In this document: positions 34,901 through 47,215 of the stretch, piece after piece | How positions within the stretch are numbered: the first letter of the stretch is position 1 | Layout of the letters: each line of letters opens with the position of its first letter | From: Calamus simplicifolius | Taxonomy: Eukaryota; Streptophyta; Magnoliopsida; Arecales; Arecaceae | Assembly (NCBI GenBank): GCA_900491605.1 | Contig: UESW01004831.1 | Location: 401,856 to 465,855, forward strand | Direction of reading: 5' to 3' | Length of the DNA stretch: 64,000 nt | Notes under the pieces: model-generated | The model's input: only the letters and a program-made list of their open reading frames with translations | Told to the model about the DNA's origin: nothing | Databases searched by the model: none | Made by a program: the position numbers and the translations under genes

Positions 34901-36467
34901 ATAAATCATATTGTAGATGCAAAAAAAATGCATCAGTAATCAACAATAACAACATCCAGTAAACAATCAGAAAGAAGACAAAGGATGTTGATATGAAGCA
35001 AGCAAAATAATCGGGAATCAAATACTGAAGGAAAAGAAAAAGGACAAAGGCAGATGTTCAAATAGACAAACACAAAGCCTGTTCTCTTTCTTATTTTTTT
35101 CTTCTTGTTGAGGAGGTGGCGAATGGTGGGTTCCTTGGACCCAAAAGAATTAACTCTCCCCAACAGAGAATGGTTAAACAAGTCATGTTCAAGAACTTGA
35201 TGAGCAAATAAGTATCACTGTACCGAATCATTAGTTCATAGTAGATGCGCTTCAACTCTAGGAGGGAAGGTATATCTGCAGGAGCCTCTTCTACAATATT
35301 ATCACCTTCCTTAGGCTTTTTCTTCTCCTTTGAAGCATCTGCATCAAAAACCCGAGGACTAATTTTTCTTGACAAAATCTGTGCGCGTACATAATCCTGG
35401 CGATCCAAGCACAGACGAACCTGGAAATTGTTTGATTTTAACATATATATATATATATATATAGACACAAAAGTAACGGGATATGTCAGTCTTGTAACAG
35501 AATTGTGCTAATTAAGCTAATGAATGAAAGTTAAAAACATGATTTCATACTTGTTCAAGAATGAATGCTATCTTTTCTGTTTTTGCCATTGCTCCAAAAG
35601 TCTCCACCTGAAGGGTAACAGTCAGTTCACAAAACAAAATATATTGTATAATTTTAACAACCAATTGTCAATAATCAAATACATCAAGCATCCCATTATA
35701 TACTAAGGCTCGATAGAATTGTCAGGAAACATTACAACAATAGCAACAACAACAAAGCTTTAATCCCAAACATTGTCAGAAAACATTACTGTATGTTAAT
35801 GTAAACACAACAAGAATCCCAGTATAAACCGATAGAATTATCATGAAACATTTCAGTGCAACTTACAGCAATTTCTTGCATCAAATCAGCAGCCTCAGCA
35901 ATGAGGCCCTGTTCTTCTTTAATCTTTGCAAGTTTTTTAATCAGGCGAGCCCTCTCTATCTCGACATATATCTGTAAAAATAGAAGAAACTTAAATTGCA
36001 AGCTTAGTTACAAAAAATGCCAAAGTAAGCATCCTCTGATGTAACACATGTTCACCTTCCCAGCAGAGACACTGTTCAGTGTTTTGATCAATTCTATGCG
36101 CGTATCAATATCAGGAGTCTCATCAATATACTGCATGGCTTGTTGCACCATAGCAGTGACTGCCTGCAAGCAAACAAACAACCACAGAAAAGTGAAGTGA
36201 ATAAGCACAACCAAGAAAAACGGATAACGGTTTCAATGCAGAAAAATAAAAGAAGTTAATCATACAAATCATTTAAAATCAGAAATCCAGCATCCACTGT
36301 TCTTTTTTGATCCCGGCTCCACCAAAGCCTTAGGTGCCTGCAAAAGCAACTGGCCTTTGGCAACACGTCTATATATCTACCAAGACCAAGTGTCCCACAT
36401 CCAACAATAAGTAAAGAGGGGGAACAATCCACTAAATATAAAGTAAGTTCATTAACCATCACGTTTC

Positions 36468-36538
<71 letters not shown>

Positions 36539-39500
36539 AGGATGAACTCCGCCAAGGCCAATCCAAAGCTTAGGTCAAAGAGGAGGGTTGCGTTAGGTAG
36601 CTGACGGCCAACGTAAACTCCTTCAGATCCCCTAAAATATGAATATACTAAGTGGAGGAAGCAAATTCATGTAGCCGACCCTATGTAGTTGGAAAAAGGC
36701 TTAGATGAGTTGAGTTGACTTGTATATAAGAGAGGATGACTTTGCCCCACTCAAGCAGATCTCCAATCAAATCTAATGAATTCTAGATCGCACAATGAAG
36801 GTCCCATATCGATGATCCAAGCTATTATATATGATCTATTACTTCTAAAATGCTTAAACACCAAAAATTATATGAGATTTTCACCTCATATGGCTCCTCA
36901 TTCAATTCTCTCAAAGTAATTGAATCTTTTTCTTCATTCGAGAATCTCCTCCCTTCTTTCGCTCCCACACACCACAAGGATGTGGCAATGCCAGTGTTTA
37001 TTATAATTGGAACTCACATGTTTTGGTTTTATAGAACATCTAAGAAAACAAACTTCACGAACGTTCAATGAACAAGCTCCAGCTTTGCTTGCATTCTTCC
37101 CCAGCACTCGCTTGGTTGTTTAAAGAGAGCCCGGCTGCCTATTTTCATTCAACGTTCTGGGGTGCCTGATTCAACCGGCAAATTCAGCAAGTTGATCTGC
37201 TTTAATCTAGGAGAAAGCCCAATCAGCCAACTTTTGGTGTAGGTCACATGACCTACAACTGATCTTCACTTTTTGAGACTTCTACCCACATCTCTATACT
37301 TAAAGATCCCTAATTCATGCATCAAATGATCAAAAAACACGTGCTTTTTTGTGCTAGTTAAATTATTCAATTTTTGGACCACTTAATGCATGGACTAGGG
37401 GCTTCTAAATCACATGATTTTTTTTATATTTAAGCATTTTAAAAGTAGTAGATCACATCTAACAACTCAAATCATCAATGTAGGGGCCCATCATCCAATC
37501 TAAAACTGAATGGAAATCCTTTCATGTAGCCAAATCAATCAATTTGTGCATTTATATTGTATCTCTGAGGGGGTGCACAAGTGGGATATATTGCTGCTTT
37601 AATCAAGTCTTTTGACACCAGAAATGTACTAACTATAGGTCATCATAAGATGAAGGGTACAGCTCTTGTCTAATTTGAAAAATAAAGATTTGAAGTTTAT
37701 CTCTCTAAAAAATCATAGTGAGAGTGAGAGAGAGAGAGAGAGAGAGAAGAGTTTCCATGCATGGCTACCAGCTAAATATGACCTCACCTTCAGATGTAGA
37801 TATTTCTATGTAATCACATAAACCAAATTGGATTTTTCACTTTTTTTCAGGATGAAGGGGGGGAGGAGGAGGAGGGGGGTGGGGTGTGGTTTGCTGACCT
37901 ACATAACTCCAAGAGATGAATGGCATTTACCGTTACAAACATCTAGCGACTGCATCTTAATTTAGCTTACACATTTCCCAAACAAGGCCTTGACTCCTAA
38001 CCTTTTCAACCAGCCTCCTTCCAAACCTTGAGGATCCTTGCCACACTACTACAAAGAAAATGTGGGAACCTGGATCCACCAAATATGCACTTCATTACAT
38101 CTACTGCTTTCTTATGCTTCACTCTCCTCACAATCTTCTCTTTTTACCTTCAAAGAAGCTCTATATAATAGTATTTTGCAGAAAAGGAGGGCCCAGAAAA
38201 ACAGAGTAGGATTTATTCAAGCAAAACTTAGATTGTGTTTACTGCTTTCTTATGCTTCGTTCTCCTTTCAATGTCTTGATATCTCTTCACAACAGTGAAT
38301 GGAAATATTTCTTTGGCATTAGAAAAAGAAAATATATACTAGTCTGTTTGCATGCCCAAGCCCTGCTTCTTCTCTATAGTTGTCTTGGTAAGTTTTGACC
38401 AAAAACTGCTCTCCTTTCCACAATAAAATGTAAACCATCATTCAGCTCAGAAACCCCTAACTTATCATCCCAATAATATCTAATGCTCCTCTTAAAGAAA
38501 GCACAATTATAATTTTCAACTCGGTTAACCATCACTTAACTTTTACCATCAGGGTCCTCCAAGGAAAAAAAAATGATTATAATTCCCAAAACTCTTAACA
38601 ATTCTCTAACTCACCATTCCAACGTGCAAAAAAAATGTGACATTTATTTGCAATTTAAGGCCTATCTGAGGGACTATACATTTTCAATCTCTTCATCATT
38701 TCAGAATATATAATGATAATGCACACATTGAGTGGGATTGTTATGGTGCAGCCTACTAGCATAAATAGGTCCCAACTATACGGTAGGCACCTCTTTAAGA
38801 TACCAAATTCTTATCATATTTCAATCATCAAGACCAAAGTGATTATCTAAATAAGTCTTCAAGATCGCACTCATCTATCATTTTACCAAAACCAATGCAG
38901 GGCCCACAGCAGACTTGAATAGACTGACAACAAGGTTAAAATGCTTCAAGAGGCGCAGAATTGGGTTACAATGGATTGCACTGTCATTCACTATAAGGTG
39001 GCAAGCAAGAAGTTTAGCAAACACCAGGCCCATTGAGACACCCACATCTTTGTGCACTGGATATCCCCTCCATTAGTGACTCAACATGATCAGCAAGAAC
39101 CCTAGATCTCAAATAGATAGGGTTTTTTTTAGAAGCCCTGGAAATAACCACTAAGATCAAATACAAATATGAAGACCTAGGGTAAAGATAGTGCAAATCC
39201 CACTACCTACTTGGATGCAATATGACATCTATCAAGCACAATAAAGAAATACTGATTTTAAGGTTTTAAATCCTATGAGACAGGTCATCCTAATTTTTTT
39301 ATGGGACAGAACATGCTGTATCTCACCCTATCCTGGTTCTTAAAATAAAAGATGTCCCAAGACATGCCAATTGGAATGATGGGACTGTGGTGGGATAGTT
39401 TCATCTTGACACTTAGGATGATAATCCATCAGCATCCCATAGGACGTCCCACTAGAATTTGAAACCATGATTACTTCGTTGTGCTGGCCTAAATTCCTTT

Positions 39501-40750
39501 TTTTATAACAATTTTGCAAAACATGCCACTTTCTTCTCTCCCAAGAAACTAACACATTCTCAATGTATTATTATCCTATCCTACAATCTTGTTCCCTCCA
39601 TCCTCTTGTTTGATACATATCTGGTGTAAAGTGTTAATAGTAGAAAGCAATGTTTTACACCATTTCAACCTTGTGATGACTTTGGGCATATGAGTTTTGC
39701 ACTGATAAAAATCTAGCAGCGGACAACATAAACACATAACATGTCAGCATAGATGATACTTCAGAACAAAGCAGAGGTACCTCAGGTGATTTCAAAGTTT
39801 TGATAAGCCAGGCACATCATCTATCAACAACAAACACCAACAGTTTACTAGCAGACTTCAAAACATGCAAAGCAGCCATATAACAATGCAGTTCACCTAC
39901 ATCTAGATATGTACTTTTGATTGCATGTACTCATGAGCTAAGAAAAATATCATCATCGTAGCTTCATGACACTAGGCTCATCAGTATCATAGTTTCAATA
40001 ACAAAAAGGGCTCCAAATGGTAGCCTGCCCTAACAATTCAACGAATTAGATCTGTTTAAACTCAACAGGACATCAACTTTCCCAACACTCTACCTGCTTA
40101 AGCTGACCCCTCCTTTTTGATAGAAGAATTATCTGGTCGTTCAGAGTCTTCCATGCGCGGGCTTTGTAACAAGTTCCACAATATCAGTAACAGCTTTCTT
40201 AGTTCCGGCAACATCACCAGCAAGCCTCATTTGCTTCTCAACGTTCAAGAGAGACTCTATCGTAGCATCGAGGTTCTCTTCCTGCATCAAACAACTATGA
40301 CCTCAGATGCAGTCATCTTACAATATAAATATCAAATACTACCAGCTATATATTCAAATGTCAGGTAATACAATGGTATGATAGTCTAATTATATAGAAA
40401 CTATTTTAAAAAAAATCATCCAACCACAATTTCCAAACATCAAGATCAAACCTTGGTCATGCTACAGTACCATGTTTTCTCAATATTTAACTGATTGAAA
40501 TGCGATGTTAAGATCTTATAATTCACAGACCTACAAGCATAAACCTTGGTTTCTACAATAAAACCGAAACCACGATTTCAAGAACAGTAGAACAAACTAA
40601 GGGCAAATACACCTCGTAGTCTTATTAACGGAGTCAAGAAATTAAAAAAAAAATCTCTCGTTAAACAGAAAGATGTCGGATTTCTTTAGCTCGATGGACC
40701 GATCAAGATAATATAAATCAGGATCTCGCAGGAGTGGAGAAGATCACCAT
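31910..40750 (-). CDS. RPN5: 26S proteasome non-ATPase regulatory subunit 12 (RPN5), with 1-nt frameshift
   Basis: PCI-domain subunit of the 19S lid, needed for lid assembly and ubiquitin-dependent proteolysis. Exons (minus, first to last): 40750-40748 (ATG only), 40281-40094, 36163-36056, 35971-35867, 35607-35551, 35420-35224, 34441-34342, 34274-34162, 34055-33902, 33821-33744 and 32128-31910. Splice phases are consistent and give about 440 residues, the usual plant length. Landmarks: LLNVEKQMRLAGDVAGTKKA (exon 2), AMVQQAMQYIDETPDI, EQGLIAEAADLMQEI, VRLCLDRQDYVRAQILSRKI, MTEVI-type PCI sequence TMEVIQWTGLWEMY, ILVVSKYYSRITVKRLADLL and the C-terminus CHQIHKETMVHKAALKA. Exon 2 is 188 bp, not the expected 189: a single T (minus strand) is missing next to 40171-40172, breaking the frame after DIVEL. 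The ATG-only first exon is inferred from a GT donor directly after the ATG. Confidence 0.9.
36471..36536. repeat. Compound (CT)n(TA)n microsatellite in RPN5 intron 2
   Basis: About 30 bp of CT is followed by about 36 bp of TA within the 3.9-kb intron 36164-40093. Confidence 0.95.
36537..36735 (+). mobile_element. SINE-like / RTE-tail-like insertion in RPN5 intron 2
   Basis: GTAGCCGACCCTATGTAGTT followed by GGAAAAAGGCTTAGATGAGT and a TTGAGTTGA tail matches the 3' end shared by plant Au-type SINEs and RTE LINEs, from my knowledge of that motif. The upstream ~120 bp has no recognisable protein. Boundaries are approximate. Confidence 0.55.
37723..37890. repeat. (GA)n and G-rich purine tract in RPN5 intron 2
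   Basis: A GA run at about 37723-37747 and, about 100 bp on, a G-rich purine stretch (~37855-37890) with several GGGG runs. The latter could form a G-quadruplex on the + strand, which is antisense to RPN5. Confidence 0.6.
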
Positions 40751-40778
40751 GTTGGAGCGATTGCGTGACGAAGAGGGG

Positions 40779-40787
40779 AAACCCTAG
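40779..40787 (-). promoter_or_regulatory. Telobox in the RPN5 5' leader
   Basis: AAACCCTAG on + (CTAGGGTTT on the coding strand) lies about 30 bp upstream of the RPN5 ATG. Teloboxes are common near the start of highly expressed plant housekeeping genes. Confidence 0.5.
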
Positions 40788-40870
40788 AAGAGAGGGAGAG
40801 TTCTCGGAGGCTTTGGAGAGGAGGGCTGCAAGGGAGAGGGTTCGGCTCGCTCCCCTTTGTCTCGAAGGCG

Positions 40871-42485
40871 AAAAGGTTTTAATTTTGTTTATTAAAGCCG
40901 GCCGGTCGAATCGGCTCGTGGTCCAGCTTCGCCCGGATCCGACCCGAACAGCAGTGTGAGCGTCCAATCCGTTTGCGAGGGCCGAGGGATCAAGCGCGTC
41001 TCTTTTCACGTTGGGTCCAGCCGGGGGACCGGAACCAAAACTTCTAAATCGATATTTGTTAGTCTTAAATCCTAATTGTTAAAAATTTCTTATGGACTAC
41101 CATTAATTATTAATGTTTTTAGATTTATAAACTAATCTTAATAAATTTAGTCTGATAATACCCGCATAATAAGCCTTTCATTTAGAGTTAGGCTGTTTGA
41201 GCTTATTTTTGGACGATATAAGTAAACGATTTATATAGACCAAAAATTCAATTGTGATCTATAATAAAAAATTTTATTATAGTTTTATTATAAAAAGATT
41301 AGGTTTTTTTTTTTCTCATCTTCAAGAACACGATCTATTAAAGGAGAAAAAAACAATAAAATGAAGATGAAATATCATCTTTTTCTTTGAAAGTATAAAA
41401 TTTTAGAGCCGCCTTATTATTATTATTATTTTGTTTACTCCCCTAATTCTTGAAGAAGTTGAAGAAAGATGTTCAGGTAAAGAGTGTATCTAACATTGTT
41501 AGCCATGATCCTTGCGAAATTAACAAATTGCACAAATAATTTTAAAGGTAAAGTTTGTTTAGCCATGTTTTGTCCATCCATAATTTTTTTTTCTAATGAT
41601 TATTTGTAAATTTTAATAGCACGGTTTGAGAAGGAAGCCATGATACCACAAAATAATCTTACATTAATAAAAAAAAAAATTTAAATCACTTATAATTCAG
41701 TTTCACTTACTATCAATTAATTTAAATCTCTTCTGCTACTCGAATGAGTGTGTAAAAATTAGTTGGCCACCTCTATACGTTGCAAATGATATCCTTCAAG
41801 CATATGCCATATAACGTAACATTATTTGGACTCCTATAAAATTAGTAGATTGCATCTACCAATAAAAAGAAAGAAAATATATATAACTTCAGCCTGACTG
41901 CTAAAAATGTAGCCTAGAGTTTTAAACAAAGCAACCATAGAGCATAAAAGCATATGTACTGGAAAAGGCACATGGAACATAAGATGAACATTCAACATGG
42001 TTCATTGTTTCATTCAAATAAAAACTATTTTTTAATCAATATATAAAAACAGCAGAAATGATGACAAAGGCCATTCATCTATCTTATTGCAATAGCAGAG
42101 CTTACAACATACATTAAATGTTTCGTAAGCAGCAAAAAAAAAAAAAAAAAAAAAGGAGATCCATGTACATAGAAACCCATTTTCTTTCCAAAAGAAACTT
42201 GTTTGGATGTGTTGACCGACGTAGTTACGTAATACCCAAAAAAAAAACAGTTTCATAGAATAAAAAATAAGTTTAAAGTACTTATAACTCAAATTCATTT
42301 ATTACCAACTAACTTCAATTCAAGATTTTAGAATCAAATCATTTCAACCCGAACCAAATGCATGACAATTAGTGAGCAAAAAAAAAGAGCTACCCATAAA
42401 ATAATGTCATAATTCCACTATGGTGTGGAACCATTCTTATAATAGATTCTAATTAGCTTATGAAATGCATCAAAAATATTGCATT
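40871..42485. other. RPN5 upstream and intergenic AT-rich spacer
   Basis: 40860-41030 is GC-rich and probably includes the RPN5 promoter. The remainder is AT-rich with poly(A) at about 42135-42154. No gene recognised. Confidence 0.45.
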
Positions 42486-42975
42486 GATAAATTCAACTCA
42501 ACTCATCTAAGCCTTTCTCTACTACATGAGAACTACATAAATCTGCTCCATTACTCTGCTCTATTGATGACTAAGTCGATACTTAAATTATAAATAGTAA
42601 TATATTTTTAAATTATTTTTATTCATGTTAGTTTAGGTCTACTTCTATCTCTATTCTTACCATAGATTGTTAAAAGATCATTCTTTCTAACTGGAGCATC
42701 TAAAAGTCTTCGTTTATATATGGCCAAACTACCATAATCGATTTTCTCTCATTTCATCTTCAATTGGGGTTACTCCTATCATTTCTCCTATATGTTTATT
42801 TCTAATTCTATCTTTTAAAGTTTTACCACATATTTATATCCTGTATTCTCTATTTCTCTAGAACTTTCATCTATCCATTTAGTCTCTTGTAACATATTAT
42901 ATTTACTTTTCTTCTAATCATAGTATTCACTATCTTCATTGCTTTACCATTAGTGTTCCTATGTTTTAAGTTGTT
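42486..42975 (-). mobile_element. RTE-type LINE 3' remnant
   Basis: On the minus strand the 3' tail reads GGCTTAGATGAGTTGAGTTG. Upstream a degenerate protein shows RIRNKHIGEMIGVTPIEDEM, MRENRLW, FGHI and APVRKND-like pieces. These match the conserved C-terminal region of plant RTE (BovB-like) reverse transcriptases. Many stops; a dead 5'-truncated fragment. Confidence 0.7.
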
Positions 42976-43404
42976 ACTATAAGCTAACTATTATGGACTA
43001 ATTTTTTTATACACACTCGTTCATAGTGCAGAAACCCTTGCTCACACTTATCACTACATCCAGGCATCGGTGTGGCATCCCTTGCCCATTTTTTGAAGCA
43101 TTTGAAGGCAGATGCGCATCTTTAATGAAAGCGTCATATTCCTTCACACAATTTGATTTAATAGATTCATGTTTTAGGCGAGTTTTATGCTGGCACCTAA
43201 CGCAACCCTTCTTTATTTAGGCTTAGGGCTGGTCTTGAGCTATATTTCATTGATAAATTTTAAAAATAATAAAAAAAAGAAGCACAAAGAATCGATGGAA
43301 GAGTATGGTAGTGAAATACCTAGAGAACTATGAACCATAAAGGATGGCAAAAGTCAGCCAAGCCTTAGCAGCCATTGCATACGAATCAAAACTTATGTCA
43401 TTAA

Positions 43405-43414
43405 TACGTACCAA
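43405..43414. repeat. MULE target-site duplication, left copy
   Basis: TACGTACCAA is repeated at 44454-44463. Confidence 0.8.
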
Positions 43415-44453
43415 GGAAAAGACTTTGTACATCGCATTCGGTGTAACAAATCTTACATGGATTGTACCGATCTCTTTTTATTAGTCCACGTGCATCCTAT
43501 ATGGCTTAACACGATGGAATGGGATATCGAAAATCATGATTACAAATTGGTAAGGGATATACGATCTCTAATGGAATGGGATGGAACAGCTTGCCTTTCA
43601 AAAAAATATTAAGACACCCCTCAGTTATAAAATTACGATACGTAGTTGTAAAATTACTACATCCATTTAAAAACATTAAGATAACCTTACGCCCGATGGA
43701 AAAAAATTTATGACACCTCAATTATAAAATTATGACACTATAGTTATAAAATTACGATAAAGTCAAAAAAACTACGATACCCAGCTGTAAATTTACGATA
43801 CCGTAGTTATAAAATTACGACACACATCCAAAAAAACGTGTCTATACATAAATTTTTTTAAAAAATATGAACATATATTAATGCATGTCACGTCAAAATT
43901 TAAAATGACACTTCAGTTGTAAAATTATAACATCGTAGTTATATAATTAAGATACTCATTAAGAAAGCAAAAAAAATTTGTGACATCTCAGTTGTAAATT
44001 TAAGACACCGTAAAATTACGACACACATTCAGAAAATATGTCTGCACACAAATTTAAAAAAAACTGAATGGATATTAATGCACGTCATGTCAAAATTTAA
44101 GATGATATCTCAGTTATAAAATTATGACACCGTAGTTATAAAATTAAGACATATGTTCAAAAAGCCAAAAAAAATTATGACATCGTAGTTGTAAATTTAC
44201 GATACCATAGTTATAAAATTACGACACCCATTTAAAAAAAAAACATGCACTATACTGCCTCTTGTCTGTATACAAATTTCAAAAAAAAACTAAACATGTA
44301 TTAATGTACGTCACGTCAAAATTTAAGATGGTATCCCTGTTATCTCATTTTGTTCCATCGCATCAAGCCATAGGATTCATATGGACCAATAAAAAGAAAC
44401 GGTATAGTCTACATGAATTTGCTGCACCGAAGATAGTGTACAGAGACTTTTCC
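43415..44453. mobile_element. Non-autonomous Mutator-like element with ~105-bp TIRs and internal repeats
   Basis: Long inverted ends: left ~43415-43523 (starts GGAAAAGACTTTGTAC) and right ~44349-44453 (its complement starts GGAAAAGTCTCTGTAC). Both contain CTTTTTATTRGTCCA and ATCCTAT. They are flanked by a perfect 10-bp duplication TACGTACCAA, within the 8-11 bp range of Mutator-like elements. The interior is built of AT-rich repeats of GTAGTTATAAAATTACGACA-type words inside ~200-bp higher-order units. No transposase is present. Confidence 0.82.
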
Positions 44454-44463
44454 TACGTACCAA
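44454..44463. repeat. MULE target-site duplication, right copy
   Basis: TACGTACCAA matches 43405-43414. Confidence 0.8.
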
Positions 44464-44543
44464 ACCATACCTTTTTGCGGGTTAGGACTTGGTTGCACTA
44501 GTTGTGATTTTCTTTTGTCACTTGGTCGTGATTTTCTTTGTTA

Positions 44544-45317
44544 TTTTTTTTTTTGTTACAAGCGGGCGATCACACTAGTCTAGTGCGAATGAACCCAGAT
44601 AGATCTAAACTATAAAATTTGCTGCAGAACAAAGGGACAAGGGTCATTCGGCCTCCAAATCCAAGATTCAGCATGATGTGCCACTGATGTCGCCACCCAG
44701 TCAGCTGCCGAATTGGCTTTGCGATAGATATGACGGATCTAGGCACTGTCAACCTCCCACAGGATAGACCATATGTCACAAAGAAGCGGATTAGTGATGA
44801 CTTAAGAGCAATTATCCTTCCGCAACCAACGGATGACCGTCATAGAATCACCCTTGAGGCTGTGAGCATGAAAATCCGAGAGGCATAAGAAATGCCAGTC
44901 CTAGCAGCATAAGCTCAGTCATAGGGATAAAGGAGTCGAGGATACAAAACCTCCCGCCGCCACAGATCACCATCGGCCCACGAATGATAAAGGTAGAAGC
45001 TGCAAATCTTCCATAGACAGTCCCATCGAAGTTGATTTTGACAAACCCTAAAGGGGGCTCCCAAGAAAGAAAAATCGTATGCCGATTCGCTGCCGAAGCA
45101 GCAGGGATCCCCAGAAGCCAGGGAGTCAGAACCAACCGCGTGAATAACATGGGCACATCCGCTGACAAAGATCTAATCTTTCACACAATCTTGTGGGAAG
45201 AAATAATATCATCAGTAAAGATGAGCAGGTTCATTAACATCCATATCTGATATGCCGTGGCAGCCCAAAGACCACGCTTCTGCTGAGTGGCCCTCCGAGA
45301 TCATCTAAGAAAGGGGA
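44544..45317 (-). mobile_element. L1-type LINE copy 3, 3' fragment (RNase H)
   Basis: Inverted relative to copies 1 and 2. The poly(A) is a poly(T) run at 44544-44554. On minus it contains the RNase H start PPLGFVKINFDGTV and upstream zf-RVT/RNase H linker residues. The flanks carry an imperfect duplication: GATTTTCTTTGTTA at 44530-44543 and GATTTTCTTGTTA at 45318-45330. It is 5'-truncated to about 0.77 kb, with no complete domain. Confidence 0.8.
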
Positions 45318-45419
45318 GATTTTCTTGTTACTTGGTGATCAAAAGAGTTCATCACCCTGGCTGTTTCTTTGCTGCACTGTGCTACTTCACTATGGTGGCG
45401 TAATCTGATCTCTCTGGGC

Positions 45420-47215
45420 ATTTGATAGCAGATAATCTATCCAGATTACTGATAATTTAAAAGGACCCAGATAACTATGTTTGGTACGTATTTTGATTAG
45501 AAATTATCCTGTAGTGGTAATCTGGATTACCTCTCAGGATAATCTGAATGGATACCTCAAGGAGATGGCTATCCACATTACGAATATATAATCTAATAAA
45601 ACTTTGACAAATTGCCCTACCTATAAAGAAAGTACGCTTCTCTCCAACAAATCATTCCTTCTCTCTCTTTTCATCTCTGCCGTTATCTTTTTCTCAATCT
45701 CCAAACAAAAATAAACCACAGTATGATCGTTCAGAGAAAAAAATTCAAATAGAAAAAAAATTAAAGAAAAAACAAAAACAAAAAAACAAATTAGTAAAAA
45801 GTCTAATTGAAAAAAAAAAAAAAAAAATTTTAATTACGATTTTTTAAAAAAAATGAATTAAAATTAATAAAAAATAAAAAATTAATTAAAAAAATAAATT
45901 AATTAAAAATTAAAATAATTAAATTAAAAAATGATTTTTTTAATTTTAATTATTTTAGAAATTATTAAAAAAAAATTAATTTTAAAATAAAAATTTATTT
46001 TATTTTAATTAATATATTTTAAAAATAAAATTAATTAAAAAATTATTTTAAAAATTAATTTAAAAATAAAAAAACAAATTATCATTTTCTAAAATTAATT
46101 TGTTTAATTAATTTAATATTTGAAAATAAAATTAAAAAATAAATATTTTTAAAAATAAATTAAATATATTAAATAAATATATTTTTAAAATAAAAATTTT
46201 ATATTTTAAATTAATATATATATATGTTTTATTTTTAAATTTATTTATTTAAAATTTATATATAAATTATATATATATATATATAATATTTAATTTAATT
46301 AACAAATAAATTAAATATTAAATAAATATTTTTTATATAAATTAAAAAAATAAATTTACTTTTTATTTAAAAAAATTTTTAAATAAATTAAATATAAAAT
46401 TCAATTTTTAATTTTAATTTATTTTTTAATAAAGTAATAGATTTAATTTTTAAATTTTTTTGATAAATTAATAATTTTTATTACTACTTTTTATTAAATT
46501 AATTTTTAATTACTATTTTAAAATTAATTTACTTAAAAAATTAAAAAAATTAATTACTATTTTTTTAAAAAAATAGTATTCTTGGTGACATCTCCTTGAC
46601 AATATAGTGATTTAAAATTAATAATATTTAATTACATTATTTTTTAAAATTTAAAAAATAACTTTTTTTTACTATCAACTAATCGATCCATTCATATTAT
46701 TATAATATCAATTATTCTATTAATCTTAATTAATTTTATATAACAAAATATTAAAAGATAATAAATAAATTATGATAATTGATAGTTTAAGAATCAAAAA
46801 ATTTTGAATAAATATTTAAAGATTAAAAATATATTTTAATCTTAAAAAATAATTAAAACTAGTATCTTCTACTTATATATAAATACTTTGATTTAGAGAT
46901 ATTTGAGATATTTAAAAAAAATTTAATAGATTTGATTTAGTATATAAATTTGATTTAAGAATATTTTAAAAATTTAATATTATATGACTGATAATCAGTT
47001 TGTCATACCAAACACAGTAATCAATATTGTTGTAATATTACCTGTGCATACCAAACATAGTAATCAATATTACTGTAACATTATCTGTGTATACCAAACA
47101 CAGTAATCAACATTATTGGCAATCCATCCAGTGATAATCTATCTTGTAGGTAATTCACATTACCATTCAGGATTACTAGTAATGCACCAAACGCAACTTG
47201 ACCCATCAGGACTAA
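45420..47215. mobile_element. AT-core element with imperfect inverted ends
   Basis: Left 45440-45550 (GATAACTATGTTTGGTACG, GTAATCTGGATTACC, AGGATAATCTGAATGG) faces right 46980-47200 in reverse complement (GCGTTTGGTGCATTAC, AGTAATCCTGAATGG, GATTACTGTGTTTGGTAT in three related copies). The middle, about 45770-46970, is almost only A and T. There is no transposase, and I could not define the exact ends or a target duplication. The GTTTGGT-rich terminus resembles MITE-type elements of the PIF/Harbinger kind, but this is a weak assignment. Confidence 0.5.
45790..46600. repeat. Extreme A/T-only tract
   Basis: Roughly 800 bp composed of AATTAAAT/TTTAAAA-type words with only isolated G or C. No ORFs. 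It could act as a nuclear-matrix-attachment-like or easily melting region; that is inference from composition only. Confidence 0.8.

Noticed and set aside
46200..46330. Origin-like or promoter-like TATATA motifs
   Set aside because: The whole tract is A/T only, so such motifs are inevitable and carry no information.
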